From CAZTVN01 sp964617145 (GTDB lineage: Bacteria; Patescibacteriota; Gracilibacteria; UBA1369; JACRIC01), in NCBI GenBank assembly GCA_964617145.1, contig CAZTVN010000017.1:1-21343 (forward strand): a stretch of 21,343 nt of DNA. Reading direction: 5' to 3'. Of this stretch, positions 7,482-14,414 are shown one piece after another (positions within the stretch are counted from its first letter, which is position 1; every line of letters begins with the position of its first letter). A program made the position numbers and the translations under genes. The notes beneath the pieces were generated by a model. It searched no databases, had not been told where the DNA came from, and saw nothing but the letters and a program-made list of their open reading frames with translations.

Positions 7482-8509
7482 AGATGAAAATTCGATCAAA
7501 AAAAATATTGTGTATTCACTTGGCCGTCATTTTAATAGCCCTAAACTTCGGATTTCAGCAAACCTATGCCGGGAAAATAGCTCAGGAAGAAAAAATTTTC
7601 GAAGATGTTGATATAACCCATCCTTATTTCGAATCCATACGATACTTAAAAGAACATTTTATCATTAAAGGCTACGAGGATGGAACATTTCAACCTGAAA
7701 AAACAGTTATAAGAGCAGAAGCGCTCAAAATGATTATGCTTGGCGCAAATTATCATTTTGACGAAAATTTTGGATCTTTCTTAAAAAACGAAGGTGCGAC
7801 TTTAGATGTAGAAAAAAAATATCCCGACGTTGATGAAAATCTCTGGTATTTCCCTTATGTCTGGAAAGCAACAGAAATGGGAATTGTCGAAGGATATCCT
7901 GATGGAAACTTCCGGGGAGAACTTTCGGTAAATTTAGCAGAAGCGCTCAAAATGATCGCAGTAGCATCAGACATTACAATAAAAAAAGAAGTTGAAGGAA
8001 AACCTTTTATGGACGTAGAAAATGATGCATGGTTTGCGCCTTATGCCGAATACTTCAAAAATATCTACATTTTGACAGAAGATGAAAATGGAAATATTTC
8101 ACCCGATCAACCTCTCACGCGAGGGAAATTAAGCTATCTCATGTATGGCATTATACGACGAGCGGAATTTCTGGAAAATGGGAAAAATGCAAACATTCCT
8201 CGTTTTGTTTATGGAAAAGCTTCTTTTTATGGAGGAGAAGATGGTTTTAATGGTAAAGGGACATCAAGTGGAGAAACATTTGACGATAGTTTAATGACAG
8301 CGGCGCATAAAACACTTCCGTTCAATACTTGGATACGAGTATATTTCATGGAAGATCCGAATAAATACGTTGATGTGCGAATCAATGACAGAGGTCCTTA
8401 TGATGATCGACTGATTCTTGATCTTTCGCTAGCGGCCTTTGAAACCTTCGCGCCTTCAAGTCGAGGAATTATTCCAATAAAATATACAATCATCGAACCT
8501 CCTTCATGA
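7478..8509 (+). CDS. Secreted SLH-domain protein fused to an RlpA-type double-psi beta-barrel
   Basis: 343 residues. A signal peptide ends near residue 31 (LAVILIALNFGFQQTYAG). Three S-layer-homology repeats follow at about 40-90, 112-165 and 175-225, seen by GYEDGTFQPEKTVIRAEALKM, GYPDGNFRGELSVNLAEALKM and ISPDQPLTRGKLSYL. Residues about 244-338 are RlpA-like: YGKASFYGG, SSGETFDDSLMTAAHKTLPF and VRINDRGPYDDRLILDLS. Residues matching those needed by the Pseudomonas RlpA lytic transglycosylase are present (Glu266, Asp269, His277, Asp304). Expected role: anchored to wall polymer by SLH, cutting or binding peptidoglycan. SLH usually sits at the end of such proteins; here it is N-terminal. It overlaps jag by ATGA, so it is part of the rnpA-yidC-jag transcript. 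Confidence 0.88.
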   Translation: MKMKIRSKKILCIHLAVILIALNFGFQQTYAGKIAQEEKIFEDVDITHPYFESIRYLKEHFIIKGYEDGTFQPEKTVIRAEALKMIMLGANYHFDENFGSFLKNEGATLDVEKKYPDVDENLWYFPYVWKATEMGIVEGYPDGNFRGELSVNLAEALKMIAVASDITIKKEVEGKPFMDVENDAWFAPYAEYFKNIYILTEDENGNISPDQPLTRGKLSYLMYGIIRRAEFLENGKNANIPRFVYGKASFYGGEDGFNGKGTSSGETFDDSLMTAAHKTLPFNTWIRVYFMEDPNKYVDVRINDRGPYDDRLILDLSLAAFETFAPSSRGIIPIKYTIIEPPS

Positions 8510-8549
8510 AAACGACGCAAAAATCACAGCCTCCAGCATAGCTTGAAGA

Positions 8550-8578
8550 TTCGCATTGTCCCCGCATTTTGATATAAT
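8550..8578 (+). promoter_or_regulatory. Promoter with perfect TATAAT for the FtsL-like gene
   Basis: TATAAT at 8573-8578 with an upstream TGA giving an extended -10, and TTCGCA (4 of 6 to TTGACA) at 8550-8555 with a 17-base spacer. Transcription would begin at about 8585, at the ATG at 8586 itself, so the mRNA may be leaderless. Confidence 0.6.
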
Positions 8579-8585
8579 GTAAAAC

Positions 8586-8933
8586 ATGATGAGAAAAAAA
8601 ATCCCACTCTCGCAAGAAATACGTCGAATGTATAGAATGCTTATTTTTGTCATTATTCTGCTCAATACCGTACTGGGTGGTCTCCTTTTATACACAGGAA
8701 ATATTCAAAATCTGAAAGGGTATACATTACGAGAATTACAAATAAAAAATGACCAACTTACGGAAGCAAACAAAACTCTCGAAACAAAAATTATTAATGC
8801 AAGAACATCCGACGCGCTGGGAAACAACGAAGTGATAGAAAAAATGAAAAATATCCTTGAAGTTGAAAAAAAACAATCAGGAACAGTAACGTACACTCAA
8901 GGAAATACGGTGACGGCTCTAAAAGGAAACTAG
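8586..8933 (+). CDS. Small single-pass coiled-coil membrane protein, FtsL/DivIC-like
   Basis: 115 residues: a short basic cytosolic end, one TM helix at about 18-37 (MLIFVIILLNTVLGGLLLYT), a heptad-like stretch (about 50-75, LRELQIKNDQLTEANKTLETK), then a short polar tail. This is the architecture of the division proteins FtsL and DivIC/FtsB, which are hard to tell apart and poorly conserved. No RsmH or FtsI lies beside it, so the usual cluster context is missing. Function is a shape-based guess. Two ATGs (8586 and 8589) are possible starts; its promoter puts the RNA 5' end right at them. Confidence 0.5.
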   Translation: MMRKKIPLSQEIRRMYRMLIFVIILLNTVLGGLLLYTGNIQNLKGYTLRELQIKNDQLTEANKTLETKIINARTSDALGNNEVIEKMKNILEVEKKQSGTVTYTQGNTVTALKGN

Positions 8934-8949
8934 GGAGTCTTAAGAAAAA
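8931..8949. repeat. Intergenic motif ending CTTAAGAAAAA, copy 1
   Basis: Begins at the TAG stop of the FtsL-like gene and ends in CTTAAGAAAAA (8939-8949). Copies 2 and 3 are at 10159-10177 and 12682-12700; shared pattern T-W-R-GGA-R-K-CTTAAGAAAAA. Meaning unknown. Confidence 0.4.
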
Positions 8950-9058
8950 CTTAAAAGCTCATAAAGCCGGCTAAAAACCGTACACGTCGAATGCCGCCAT
9001 GGACTTTTAAAAACTTACAGCCAAAATTTGTAATTATACTGACTCCTCCTAGGCATCA

Positions 9059-9086
9059 TTGACTTAAGAGTTCATCGCGTTATACT
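9059..9086 (+). promoter_or_regulatory. Promoter of the tRNA-Glu gene
   Basis: TTGACT at 9059-9064 (5 of 6 to TTGACA) and TATACT at 9081-9086 with a 16-base spacer, 16 bases before the mature tRNA 5' end. A second -10-like TATACT at 9035-9040 with CTTACA upstream is weaker. Confidence 0.65.
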
Positions 9087-9102
9087 CTTCTTGTTGTTTT
9101 TC

Positions 9103-9174
9103 GGCGCCATCGTCTAGTGGTTAGGACATCAGGTTTTCAACCTGGTAACGGGGGTTCGATCCCCCCTGGCGCTA
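9103..9174 (+). tRNA. trnE: tRNA-Glu (anticodon UUC)
   Basis: Complete cloverleaf: acceptor GGCGCCA pairs with TGGCGCT (9167-9173, one G-U at the end), D arm GTCTAGTGGTTAGGAC, anticodon stem TCAGG/CCTGG with loop TTTTCAA, giving anticodon TTC, short variable loop, and T arm GGGGG-TTCGATC-CCCCC. Discriminator base A at 9174. CCA is not encoded, so it must be added by the tRNA nucleotidyltransferase. The permease gene begins 61 bases downstream with no separate promoter seen, so the two may share a transcript. Confidence 0.96.
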
Positions 9175-9234
9175 ATCTACATGCCAAAATCAAGACCTTT
9201 TCCTACTTTCTATCCATTTAACCTTAAAACCCTT

Positions 9235-10059
9235 ATGTACGAAAGTTTTCTCATAACATTCAGAGAAAGTCTTGAAATAGCCCTTATTGTTGGGATTATT
9301 CTAGCGTATCTAAAACGTATCCATAAAACCAAATACAACAATACGGTGTACCTCGGAATAACAACAGGAATAGTAATCAGTGGTTTTATCGCGTACATTA
9401 TTTCAATGTTTTTTGAATCATTTACAGAAACCAATCAAGAAACATTTGAAGGAGTCATCATGCTTATCGCAGCAGTACTTCTAACTTCGATGATTTTTTG
9501 GTTTTTTAAACAACAATCATCGATCCGTGGAAACCTTGAAAAAAGAGTGCAAAATTTTTGGGATCGCTGGTCTACCGTAGGACTTTTTTTAGTGGTATTA
9601 CTTTCGGTATTGCGTGAAGGAGTAGAAACCGTACTTTTTATGTCAGCGGTATTCTTAAAAAGTAGCACAGACACTTTACAAATAGCATTCAGTGGATTTG
9701 CGGGAATCTTCTTAGCCCTTATTATCGGATACATCATTTTCATCATCGGGAAAAAAATCAATCTTCGATATTTTTTCATAGGAAGCAATATTCTTTTAAT
9801 TCTCTTCGCAGCGGGACTCATTGCGCATGGTCTCCATGAATTGGAAGAAGCAACTATCATTTCTCCAATTATTGAACATCTCTATGACATCAATCATATC
9901 GTAAATGAAAAAAGCACCTTCGGAAGCATATTAAAAGGACTTTTCGGCTACAATGGCAACCCTTCACTCATCGAAGTTATCGCTTATCTCTCATATCTTG
10001 CCTTGGTAGGCATAAGTTTCAAATTGATAAATGAAAAAAGCAAAAAAATAGAGGCTTAA
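9235..10059 (+). CDS. FTR1-family iron permease
   Basis: High-affinity iron (or related cation) permease, integral membrane. 274 residues from the ATG at 9235; an upstream ATG at 9181 would add a polar 18-residue stretch and is less likely because FTR1 proteins start almost directly at the first helix. Both REXXE-type motifs are visible: FRESLEIALIVG (RESLE at 10-14) and LREGVETVLF (REGVE at 127-131). About seven hydrophobic helices can be counted. The region after AHGLHELEEA is a short outer loop before the last helix. No ferroxidase, EfeO/EfeB or periplasmic iron protein lies next to it, so the donor is unknown. It follows tRNA-Glu on the same strand. Confidence 0.88.
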   Translation: MYESFLITFRESLEIALIVGIILAYLKRIHKTKYNNTVYLGITTGIVISGFIAYIISMFFESFTETNQETFEGVIMLIAAVLLTSMIFWFFKQQSSIRGNLEKRVQNFWDRWSTVGLFLVVLLSVLREGVETVLFMSAVFLKSSTDTLQIAFSGFAGIFLALIIGYIIFIIGKKINLRYFFIGSNILLILFAAGLIAHGLHELEEATIISPIIEHLYDINHIVNEKSTFGSILKGLFGYNGNPSLIEVIAYLSYLALVGISFKLINEKSKKIEA

Positions 10060-10116
10060 AACAAGCTAATATCTAAGAAATGCTGAAAAATCAGGGAATT
10101 TTCAGGGACAAATCAC

Positions 10117-10145
10117 TAGAAAAAATAGCTTTTTTATGGTAAAAT
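10117..10145 (+). promoter_or_regulatory. Probable promoter of the methyltransferase pair
   Basis: TAGAAA at 10117-10122 (4 of 6 to TTGACA), 17-base spacer, TAAAAT at 10140-10145 with an upstream TGG (extended -10). The start at 10186 lies about 34 bases after the predicted RNA 5' end. Confidence 0.42.
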
Positions 10146-10158
10146 ATAAGGAATTCCA

Positions 10159-10177
10159 TTAGGAATCTTAAGAAAAA
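10159..10177. repeat. Intergenic motif ending CTTAAGAAAAA, copy 2
   Basis: Reads TTAGGAAT then CTTAAGAAAAA (10167-10177), 8 bases before the start of methyltransferase copy A. It may double as a weak ribosome-binding region (AGGAA). Confidence 0.4.
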
Positions 10178-10185
10178 TAATCCTC

Positions 10186-10707
10186 ATGCAAGATTTTCTT
10201 ATAGTAACATTTCTTATTTTCGTCATTCTTCTTCTTCTCACAGCCATAAGCTCACTTTTAAGCGGTGTTCCATATGTTCCGACCAAAAAAAAAGTAATTG
10301 AAAAATTGACAAAAATTGTGCCACTAAAAAATGGAGAAAAAGTCTACGATCTCGGCTGCGGAGACGGGCGTTTACTCTTCGCACTTGAAAAAAAATGGAA
10401 AATTCAAGGAATCGGATATGAGATTGCTCCACTCGTATATATTCTCGCCATGATAAAAAAATTCTTAAATCACTCAAAAACACAAATCCTTTGGAAAAAC
10501 TTTTTTGCGAGCAACTTAAGTGGAGCTGATATTATTTTTTGTTATCTTATGCCAAATATGCTCGAAAAAGTAGGCAAAAAAATGATAAAAGAATGCGATA
10601 AAGGGACATTAATCGTAAGTCATACGTTCCAAATAAAAGGACTAAAACCTTTCAAGATATGGGCACGCCATCAAGATCTTCCTGAAATATATCTCTACAA
10701 GCTTTAA
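10186..10707 (+). CDS. Membrane-anchored SAM-dependent methyltransferase, FAM173/ATPSCKMT-like (copy A)
   Basis: 173 residues. One N-terminal TM helix (about 4-24), then the block GVPYVPTKKKVIEKL, then a class I methyltransferase core: motif I VYDLGCGDGRLL (DLGCGDG at 55-61), acidic strand GIGYEIAP (about 75-82), and the strand ADIIFCYLMPNML followed by KKGTLIVSHTF-type ending (here DKGTLIVSHTF). The TM plus PYVP(T/A) plus motif I layout resembles the FAM173 family, whose animal members methylate a lysine of mitochondrial proteins such as ATP synthase subunit c (family knowledge). Substrate here is not known; a membrane protein lysine is plausible. It abuts its paralogue with no gap (TAA then ATG). 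Confidence 0.78.
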   Translation: MQDFLIVTFLIFVILLLLTAISSLLSGVPYVPTKKKVIEKLTKIVPLKNGEKVYDLGCGDGRLLFALEKKWKIQGIGYEIAPLVYILAMIKKFLNHSKTQILWKNFFASNLSGADIIFCYLMPNMLEKVGKKMIKECDKGTLIVSHTFQIKGLKPFKIWARHQDLPEIYLYKL

Positions 10708-11250
10708 ATGGTCCCTCTATCAAAATATATCGAACTCATCGTCCTCATTGCCATAGCGATCCCAACAATCATCGCTTGCGTAAAAGGAGCTCCATTTGTT
10801 CCTACTCCAATAAAAGCGGCAAAAAAAATGCTCGCACTCGCACGCTTAAAACCAGGAGAAAAAATTTATGACATTGGATGCGGGGACGGAAGGTTGGTCC
10901 ATCTCGCCTCAAAAGAACATAAAGCTTTAGCTGTTGGATTCGAACTCTCTCCTCTCATCTATTGTATCGCAAAAATTTGTCAACCTTTCTGGAAATCAAA
11001 GGCAAAAATTCAATTTCGGGACTTTCGTTTTCAAAATCTTTCTGATGCTGATGTTATCGTATGCTACCTTTTGCCAAATACCTTAAAAACCTTCCAAGAA
11101 AAATTCGATCGCGAACTCAAAAAAGGAACACGAGTCGTATCCTACGCATTTTCGATTGGGGAGTGGAAGCCCATTCATAAAGAACAACGGGATCCACAAA
11201 AAGGGATTGCGCCTATTTGGGTATACGAAATAGGAAAAGGGAACCTCTGA
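10708..11250 (+). CDS. Membrane-anchored SAM-dependent methyltransferase, FAM173/ATPSCKMT-like (copy B)
   Basis: 180 residues, paralogue of the preceding gene. The motifs fall at the same residue numbers: TM helix about 7-24, GAPFVPTPIKAAKKM, motif I IYDIGCGDGRLV (DIGCGDG at 55-61), VGFELSPL, then ADVIVCYLLPNTL and KKGTRVVSYAF. The sequences have diverged clearly, so the duplication is not recent. The C-terminus (IAPIWVYEIGKGNL) is a little longer than in copy A. Starts directly after the stop of copy A and ends 46 bases before the convergent comEC stop. Confidence 0.78.
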   Translation: MVPLSKYIELIVLIAIAIPTIIACVKGAPFVPTPIKAAKKMLALARLKPGEKIYDIGCGDGRLVHLASKEHKALAVGFELSPLIYCIAKICQPFWKSKAKIQFRDFRFQNLSDADVIVCYLLPNTLKTFQEKFDRELKKGTRVVSYAFSIGEWKPIHKEQRDPQKGIAPIWVYEIGKGNL

Positions 11251-11254
11251 AAAA
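11240..11254. repeat. 15-base repeat, copy 1
   Basis: GGAACCTCTGAAAAA spanning the stop codon of methyltransferase copy B. An identical copy lies just after the LCP stop at 14383-14397. Confidence 0.5.
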
Positions 11255-11296
11255 TAGGGCCTGTACCCCAAAAAATGACCGCGATTTTTTCATATT

Positions 11297-12676
11297 TCAA
11301 AAAGAGAAAGAAGCAAAGGGAACATTGCTCAAAAATAAAACCATTTTTAAAATAATTTCAAGAAAAAACCAACTCAAAGATCCAAAAACAAACGCCAAAG
11401 GAAAAAAGAAAAAACTTAAACCCAAAGAAAGAGCCACAAAAAACATAGCAAAAGGAATGAGAGGAGATACAAGAATATTCGCCAAAGGCGCGATAAAAGA
11501 AATTTTATGAAAGGTAAAAATAATAATAGGTAAAGTCGAAGTGTAAGCCGCAAAAGTTGCTGAAAGTGGTTTTCTCAAAACCATAGGCAAAGAAATCCTG
11601 TAAAAAAACGATTCAAATTGGGGAGTAAAAAAAATAAGACCCAGTGTTGCGGCAAAAGAAAGATGAAAACCTGCATCTTTAAGAAAAGTATAGGGATGGA
11701 TAAAAGTCATAAGAAAAGCGCTCAAAAGTAAAGCATAGGCGGCATCACTCTTGCGTCCAAAAACGGATCCCAAAAGAGTAATAACTCCCATAATGGCAGC
11801 CCTCACGCAGGAAGAAGAAGCTCCTGTTAAAAGAGTAAAAAGTATCACCGCAAAGAGGGCAACAATTATTTGAAAACGACGATGGAGAAACTGAAAAATC
11901 GAAGAAATAAAAACAATAACAAGAGTAATATTATAGCCTGAAAGAGCAAGGATATGAGTAAGCCCAACCGTTTGAAAATCATCCATAATGCTTTTCGGGA
12001 TACCTTGTCTCGAACCTAAAAGAAGGCCTGCAGCAAAACTGGAATGCGGTTCAGGAAGAAAATTTTGGATACGAGCTTCAAGAAAACGTTTTACTTTATA
12101 CAAATAGGCAAAAATAACAGAACCCTTGTCATGTGCAACAAAAAAAACCGTCGGATGATAAAAAGAGGAAAATACATAAAATCTTTCCAAAGAAAATAAA
12201 GGAGTCTCCAAAATCCCGATAAGGTGAAGCTGATCTCCGTATTCATATTCAGGATAACGAGGTAAAGATACAGAAACTTTCCCTTCAACCGATTGAGGAA
12301 CGGTAAATCTTTTATTATCCAAAAAAAAAGCTATACTGGAAACTTTGAAAACAAACCTTTGAGCAAATGAATCACGTTCAGGTTCGCTATAAATGATTCC
12401 AAGAATCTTCACAGTTCCTTTTTGATTAAAAAAATGGACATATTCTGGCGAATCTCTAGGCAAAACAGAATTAAACCGCACAATACCAAGGACAAAACCG
12501 AAAAGAACAAAAAAAATAAAAACACGAATTTTTACACAGCGAAGAAAAAAAAGACAACAAAAAACCATAGCAACAAAAATAAAAAAGGCGATCGGAACAC
12601 CAAACAAAAAAGTGTTTAAGATGCCAAACAAAAAAGATAAAACAAAAAGAAGAACTTTTCGCTTCATTGTGACCAT
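11297..12676 (-). CDS. comEC: DNA-uptake channel ComEC (no metallo-beta-lactamase domain)
   Basis: Polytopic membrane protein that carries single-stranded DNA across the cytoplasmic membrane in natural competence. 459 residues. An N-terminal hydrophobic block (about 5-70) precedes an outer OB-like domain (about 85-180, DUF4131 region: GTVKILGIIYSEPER, GKVSVSLPRYPEYEYGDQLHL). The Competence domain follows: SSFAAGLLLGSRQGIP, then GLTHILALSGYNI (HILALSG at 241-247), LLTGASSSCVRAAIMG, DAGFHLSFAATLGLIFF, and APLANILVSPLIPF. The protein stops after the last helices, without the C-terminal metallo-beta-lactamase nuclease-like domain of Bacillus ComEC. Two starts are possible (12676 and 12667); neither has a clear ribosome site, and the + strand SD-like AAGGAGG nearby does not serve it. 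Convergent with the methyltransferase pair, divergent from the LCP gene. Confidence 0.93.
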   Translation of the reverse strand: MVTMKRKVLLFVLSFLFGILNTFLFGVPIAFFIFVAMVFCCLFFLRCVKIRVFIFFVLFGFVLGIVRFNSVLPRDSPEYVHFFNQKGTVKILGIIYSEPERDSFAQRFVFKVSSIAFFLDNKRFTVPQSVEGKVSVSLPRYPEYEYGDQLHLIGILETPLFSLERFYVFSSFYHPTVFFVAHDKGSVIFAYLYKVKRFLEARIQNFLPEPHSSFAAGLLLGSRQGIPKSIMDDFQTVGLTHILALSGYNITLVIVFISSIFQFLHRRFQIIVALFAVILFTLLTGASSSCVRAAIMGVITLLGSVFGRKSDAAYALLLSAFLMTFIHPYTFLKDAGFHLSFAATLGLIFFTPQFESFFYRISLPMVLRKPLSATFAAYTSTLPIIIFTFHKISFIAPLANILVSPLIPFAMFFVALSLGLSFFFFPLAFVFGSLSWFFLEIILKMVLFLSNVPFASFSF

Positions 12677-12681
12677 ATAGT

Positions 12682-12700
12682 TAAGGAGGCTTAAGAAAAA
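12682..12700. repeat. Intergenic motif ending CTTAAGAAAAA, copy 3
   Basis: Reads TAAGGAGG then CTTAAGAAAAA (12690-12700) in the divergent comEC/LCP gap. TTAAG-GAGG-CTTAA is also a small inverted repeat. The AAGGAGG looks like a perfect Shine-Dalgarno on the + strand, but the next + start is over 50 bases away. Confidence 0.4.
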
Positions 12701-12744
12701 AGTACATCAAAAAAATAAATTTTTATTAAAAAATTGGTTAAATT

Positions 12745-14382
12745 GTGAACTTTTTTGATATCGAGGCTTTCAATTTTCCGAAAATTGCCTACAATATTTC
12801 AGAACATTCTTTCGTTAAAAAACACATGAATTTCCAAAAAAGACCTATAAGAAAATACGATCTCAAAAAAATCAAATTTTTTGAAAAAAGCCTAAAACAT
12901 CTTAAGGACATGCTGAAAAACGTGGTTTCGTCACGAAATTTGCACAATTCGAGCGAAAATGCTAAATCAACAACAAAGGCGTATCAAATTACGATACGTC
13001 AAGGAGCTGTAAAGCATTTTCAACCGAAGGGTGCAAATGGTAGTAGTAAGGACGTTTTTCAGCATGTCCTCACACTCATTATAGGCATCACAGTTGGGGC
13101 AATCATCACCTATTCAGGCTATTTTTTTTTAAAAAACATTAATATCAGCACTCTCGTAAGTCCTTTTAGTAAAGAAATAAAAACCGATGAAAACGGCATA
13201 ACAAATTTTCTCATATTGGGAACAGGAAATGAAGAACACGAAGGATCATATCTTACTGATGCCATCATGGTTGCTTCTCTGAATACAGAAAGTGGAGATA
13301 TATCGCTCATGTCGCTCCCTCGAGATCTTTATACAGTTACAGAGTTTGGTCCAGGACGTATTAACCAAATTTACGAAACAGGTGTGAAAAAAAATATAAG
13401 TGAAAAAGGGTTACAAATCTTAGTACAGACGATCGAAAAAATTATAGGTCAAAAAATGCATTATTATGCAAAAATCGATTTCGACGGATTTGTCGAAGGG
13501 ATTAACGCTATAGGAGGAATCGACATTTTTATTGAAAATACTATCATCGACACCTCATATCCTTTAGGAGAAACACATCGATCAGAAACGTTCATTCTAA
13601 AAAAAGGGCTACAACATCTCGATGGAGAAACCGCATTAAAATATGTACGAACACGAAAATGCAATATTTGCCTAGATGGCGATTTTGGAAGAGGAAAAAG
13701 ACAACAAAATCTTCTCCAAGCAGTGAAGGCAAAAACCCTTTCATCAAAAACTCTTTTAAATCCATCAAAAATAAAAAAGATCCTTACCGTTATAGGAAAC
13801 AACTTTGAAACGAATCTGACTCTAAGAGAAATTTTATATATAGCAAAAATCGCAGAAAACGTTGAAAGCAGTGATATTTATTCATGGGTCATACATGATG
13901 ATCCCACCAGAGAAGGAGGATTTCTCTACGTACCTGAGAGAAAATATTACGGAGGGGCATTCGTGCTTATTCCACAAACAAATCCATCGGGAATAAAGGA
14001 AGAAAATCCCTATTACGAAATCAATGATTTTGCCTATCTCGTTCTCAAATATCCAAAAATCATGAAAGAACAAAAAACGATTTACATCTTAAATGGCACA
14101 AAAATAAATGGACTCGCATCGGAAGTTTCTCGCTATCTTATTCGATATGGTTTTAATGTCATCGATGTGGGAAACGCGGAAAACAGAAATAATACAAAAA
14201 CGATACTAAAATATACAGAAAACGAAAAACCGAAAATTCTCGACCTTATAACAAAAATGTTGCAGGGAGAAATACAAAAATTAAATTCAAACGAAGCTGA
14301 AGCTAAGCTCGCCCACATTATAATCATCCTTGGTGAAGATTTTTATACCTTATATCAAAACAATAAAGCACGATTTTACTAA
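12745..14382 (+). CDS. LytR-CpsA-Psr (LCP) family wall-polymer ligase
   Basis: Transfers undecaprenyl-linked polymers to peptidoglycan or protein outside the cell (family knowledge). 545 residues from the GTG at 12745; the ATG at 12826 (residue 28) is an alternative, and neither has a clear Shine-Dalgarno. A long basic cytosolic N-terminus is followed by one TM helix (about 106-128). The LCP domain runs about 153-345: FLILGTGN, LTDAIMVASLN, ISLMSLPRDLYT, RINQIYETG, DFDGFVEGINAIGGID and YVRTRK...GDFGRGKRQQNLL. In the last block the usual short SRxxDSDFGR spacing is extended by CNICLDG, adding a Cys-x-x-Cys. Residues about 435-538 fit the LytR_C domain (TIYILNGTKINGLASEVSRY, VIDVGNAENR). Divergent from comEC. 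Confidence 0.9.
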   Translation: MNFFDIEAFNFPKIAYNISEHSFVKKHMNFQKRPIRKYDLKKIKFFEKSLKHLKDMLKNVVSSRNLHNSSENAKSTTKAYQITIRQGAVKHFQPKGANGSSKDVFQHVLTLIIGITVGAIITYSGYFFLKNINISTLVSPFSKEIKTDENGITNFLILGTGNEEHEGSYLTDAIMVASLNTESGDISLMSLPRDLYTVTEFGPGRINQIYETGVKKNISEKGLQILVQTIEKIIGQKMHYYAKIDFDGFVEGINAIGGIDIFIENTIIDTSYPLGETHRSETFILKKGLQHLDGETALKYVRTRKCNICLDGDFGRGKRQQNLLQAVKAKTLSSKTLLNPSKIKKILTVIGNNFETNLTLREILYIAKIAENVESSDIYSWVIHDDPTREGGFLYVPERKYYGGAFVLIPQTNPSGIKEENPYYEINDFAYLVLKYPKIMKEQKTIYILNGTKINGLASEVSRYLIRYGFNVIDVGNAENRNNTKTILKYTENEKPKILDLITKMLQGEIQKLNSNEAEAKLAHIIIILGEDFYTLYQNNKARFY

Positions 14383-14397
14383 GGAACCTCTGAAAAA
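14383..14397. repeat. 15-base repeat, copy 2
   Basis: GGAACCTCTGAAAAA directly after the TAA of the LCP gene, identical to 11240-11254. Here it is framed by AAGGA and TCCTT (a possible 5-bp stem). Confidence 0.5.
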
Positions 14398-14414
14398 CCT
14401 CTCCTTAAAAAAAC

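Noticed and set aside
9181..9234. Earlier ATG for the iron permease
   Set aside because: It adds a polar proline-rich stretch before the first conserved helix and has no ribosome site, lying only six bases after the tRNA.
11261..11291. AAAAAT-GACCGCG-ATTTTT as a bidirectional terminator between the convergent genes
   Set aside because: The stem is only A-T pairs and would be very weak; left out of the feature list.
11217..11510. Lysine-rich reading frame on the + strand opposite comEC
   Set aside because: It is the complement of a well-conserved comEC C-terminus; its composition only reflects phenylalanine codons on the other strand.
13119..13135. Run of T at 13124-13132 as a frameshift or slippage site in the LCP gene
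   Set aside because: The frame is intact on both sides and the run codes for the end of the TM helix.
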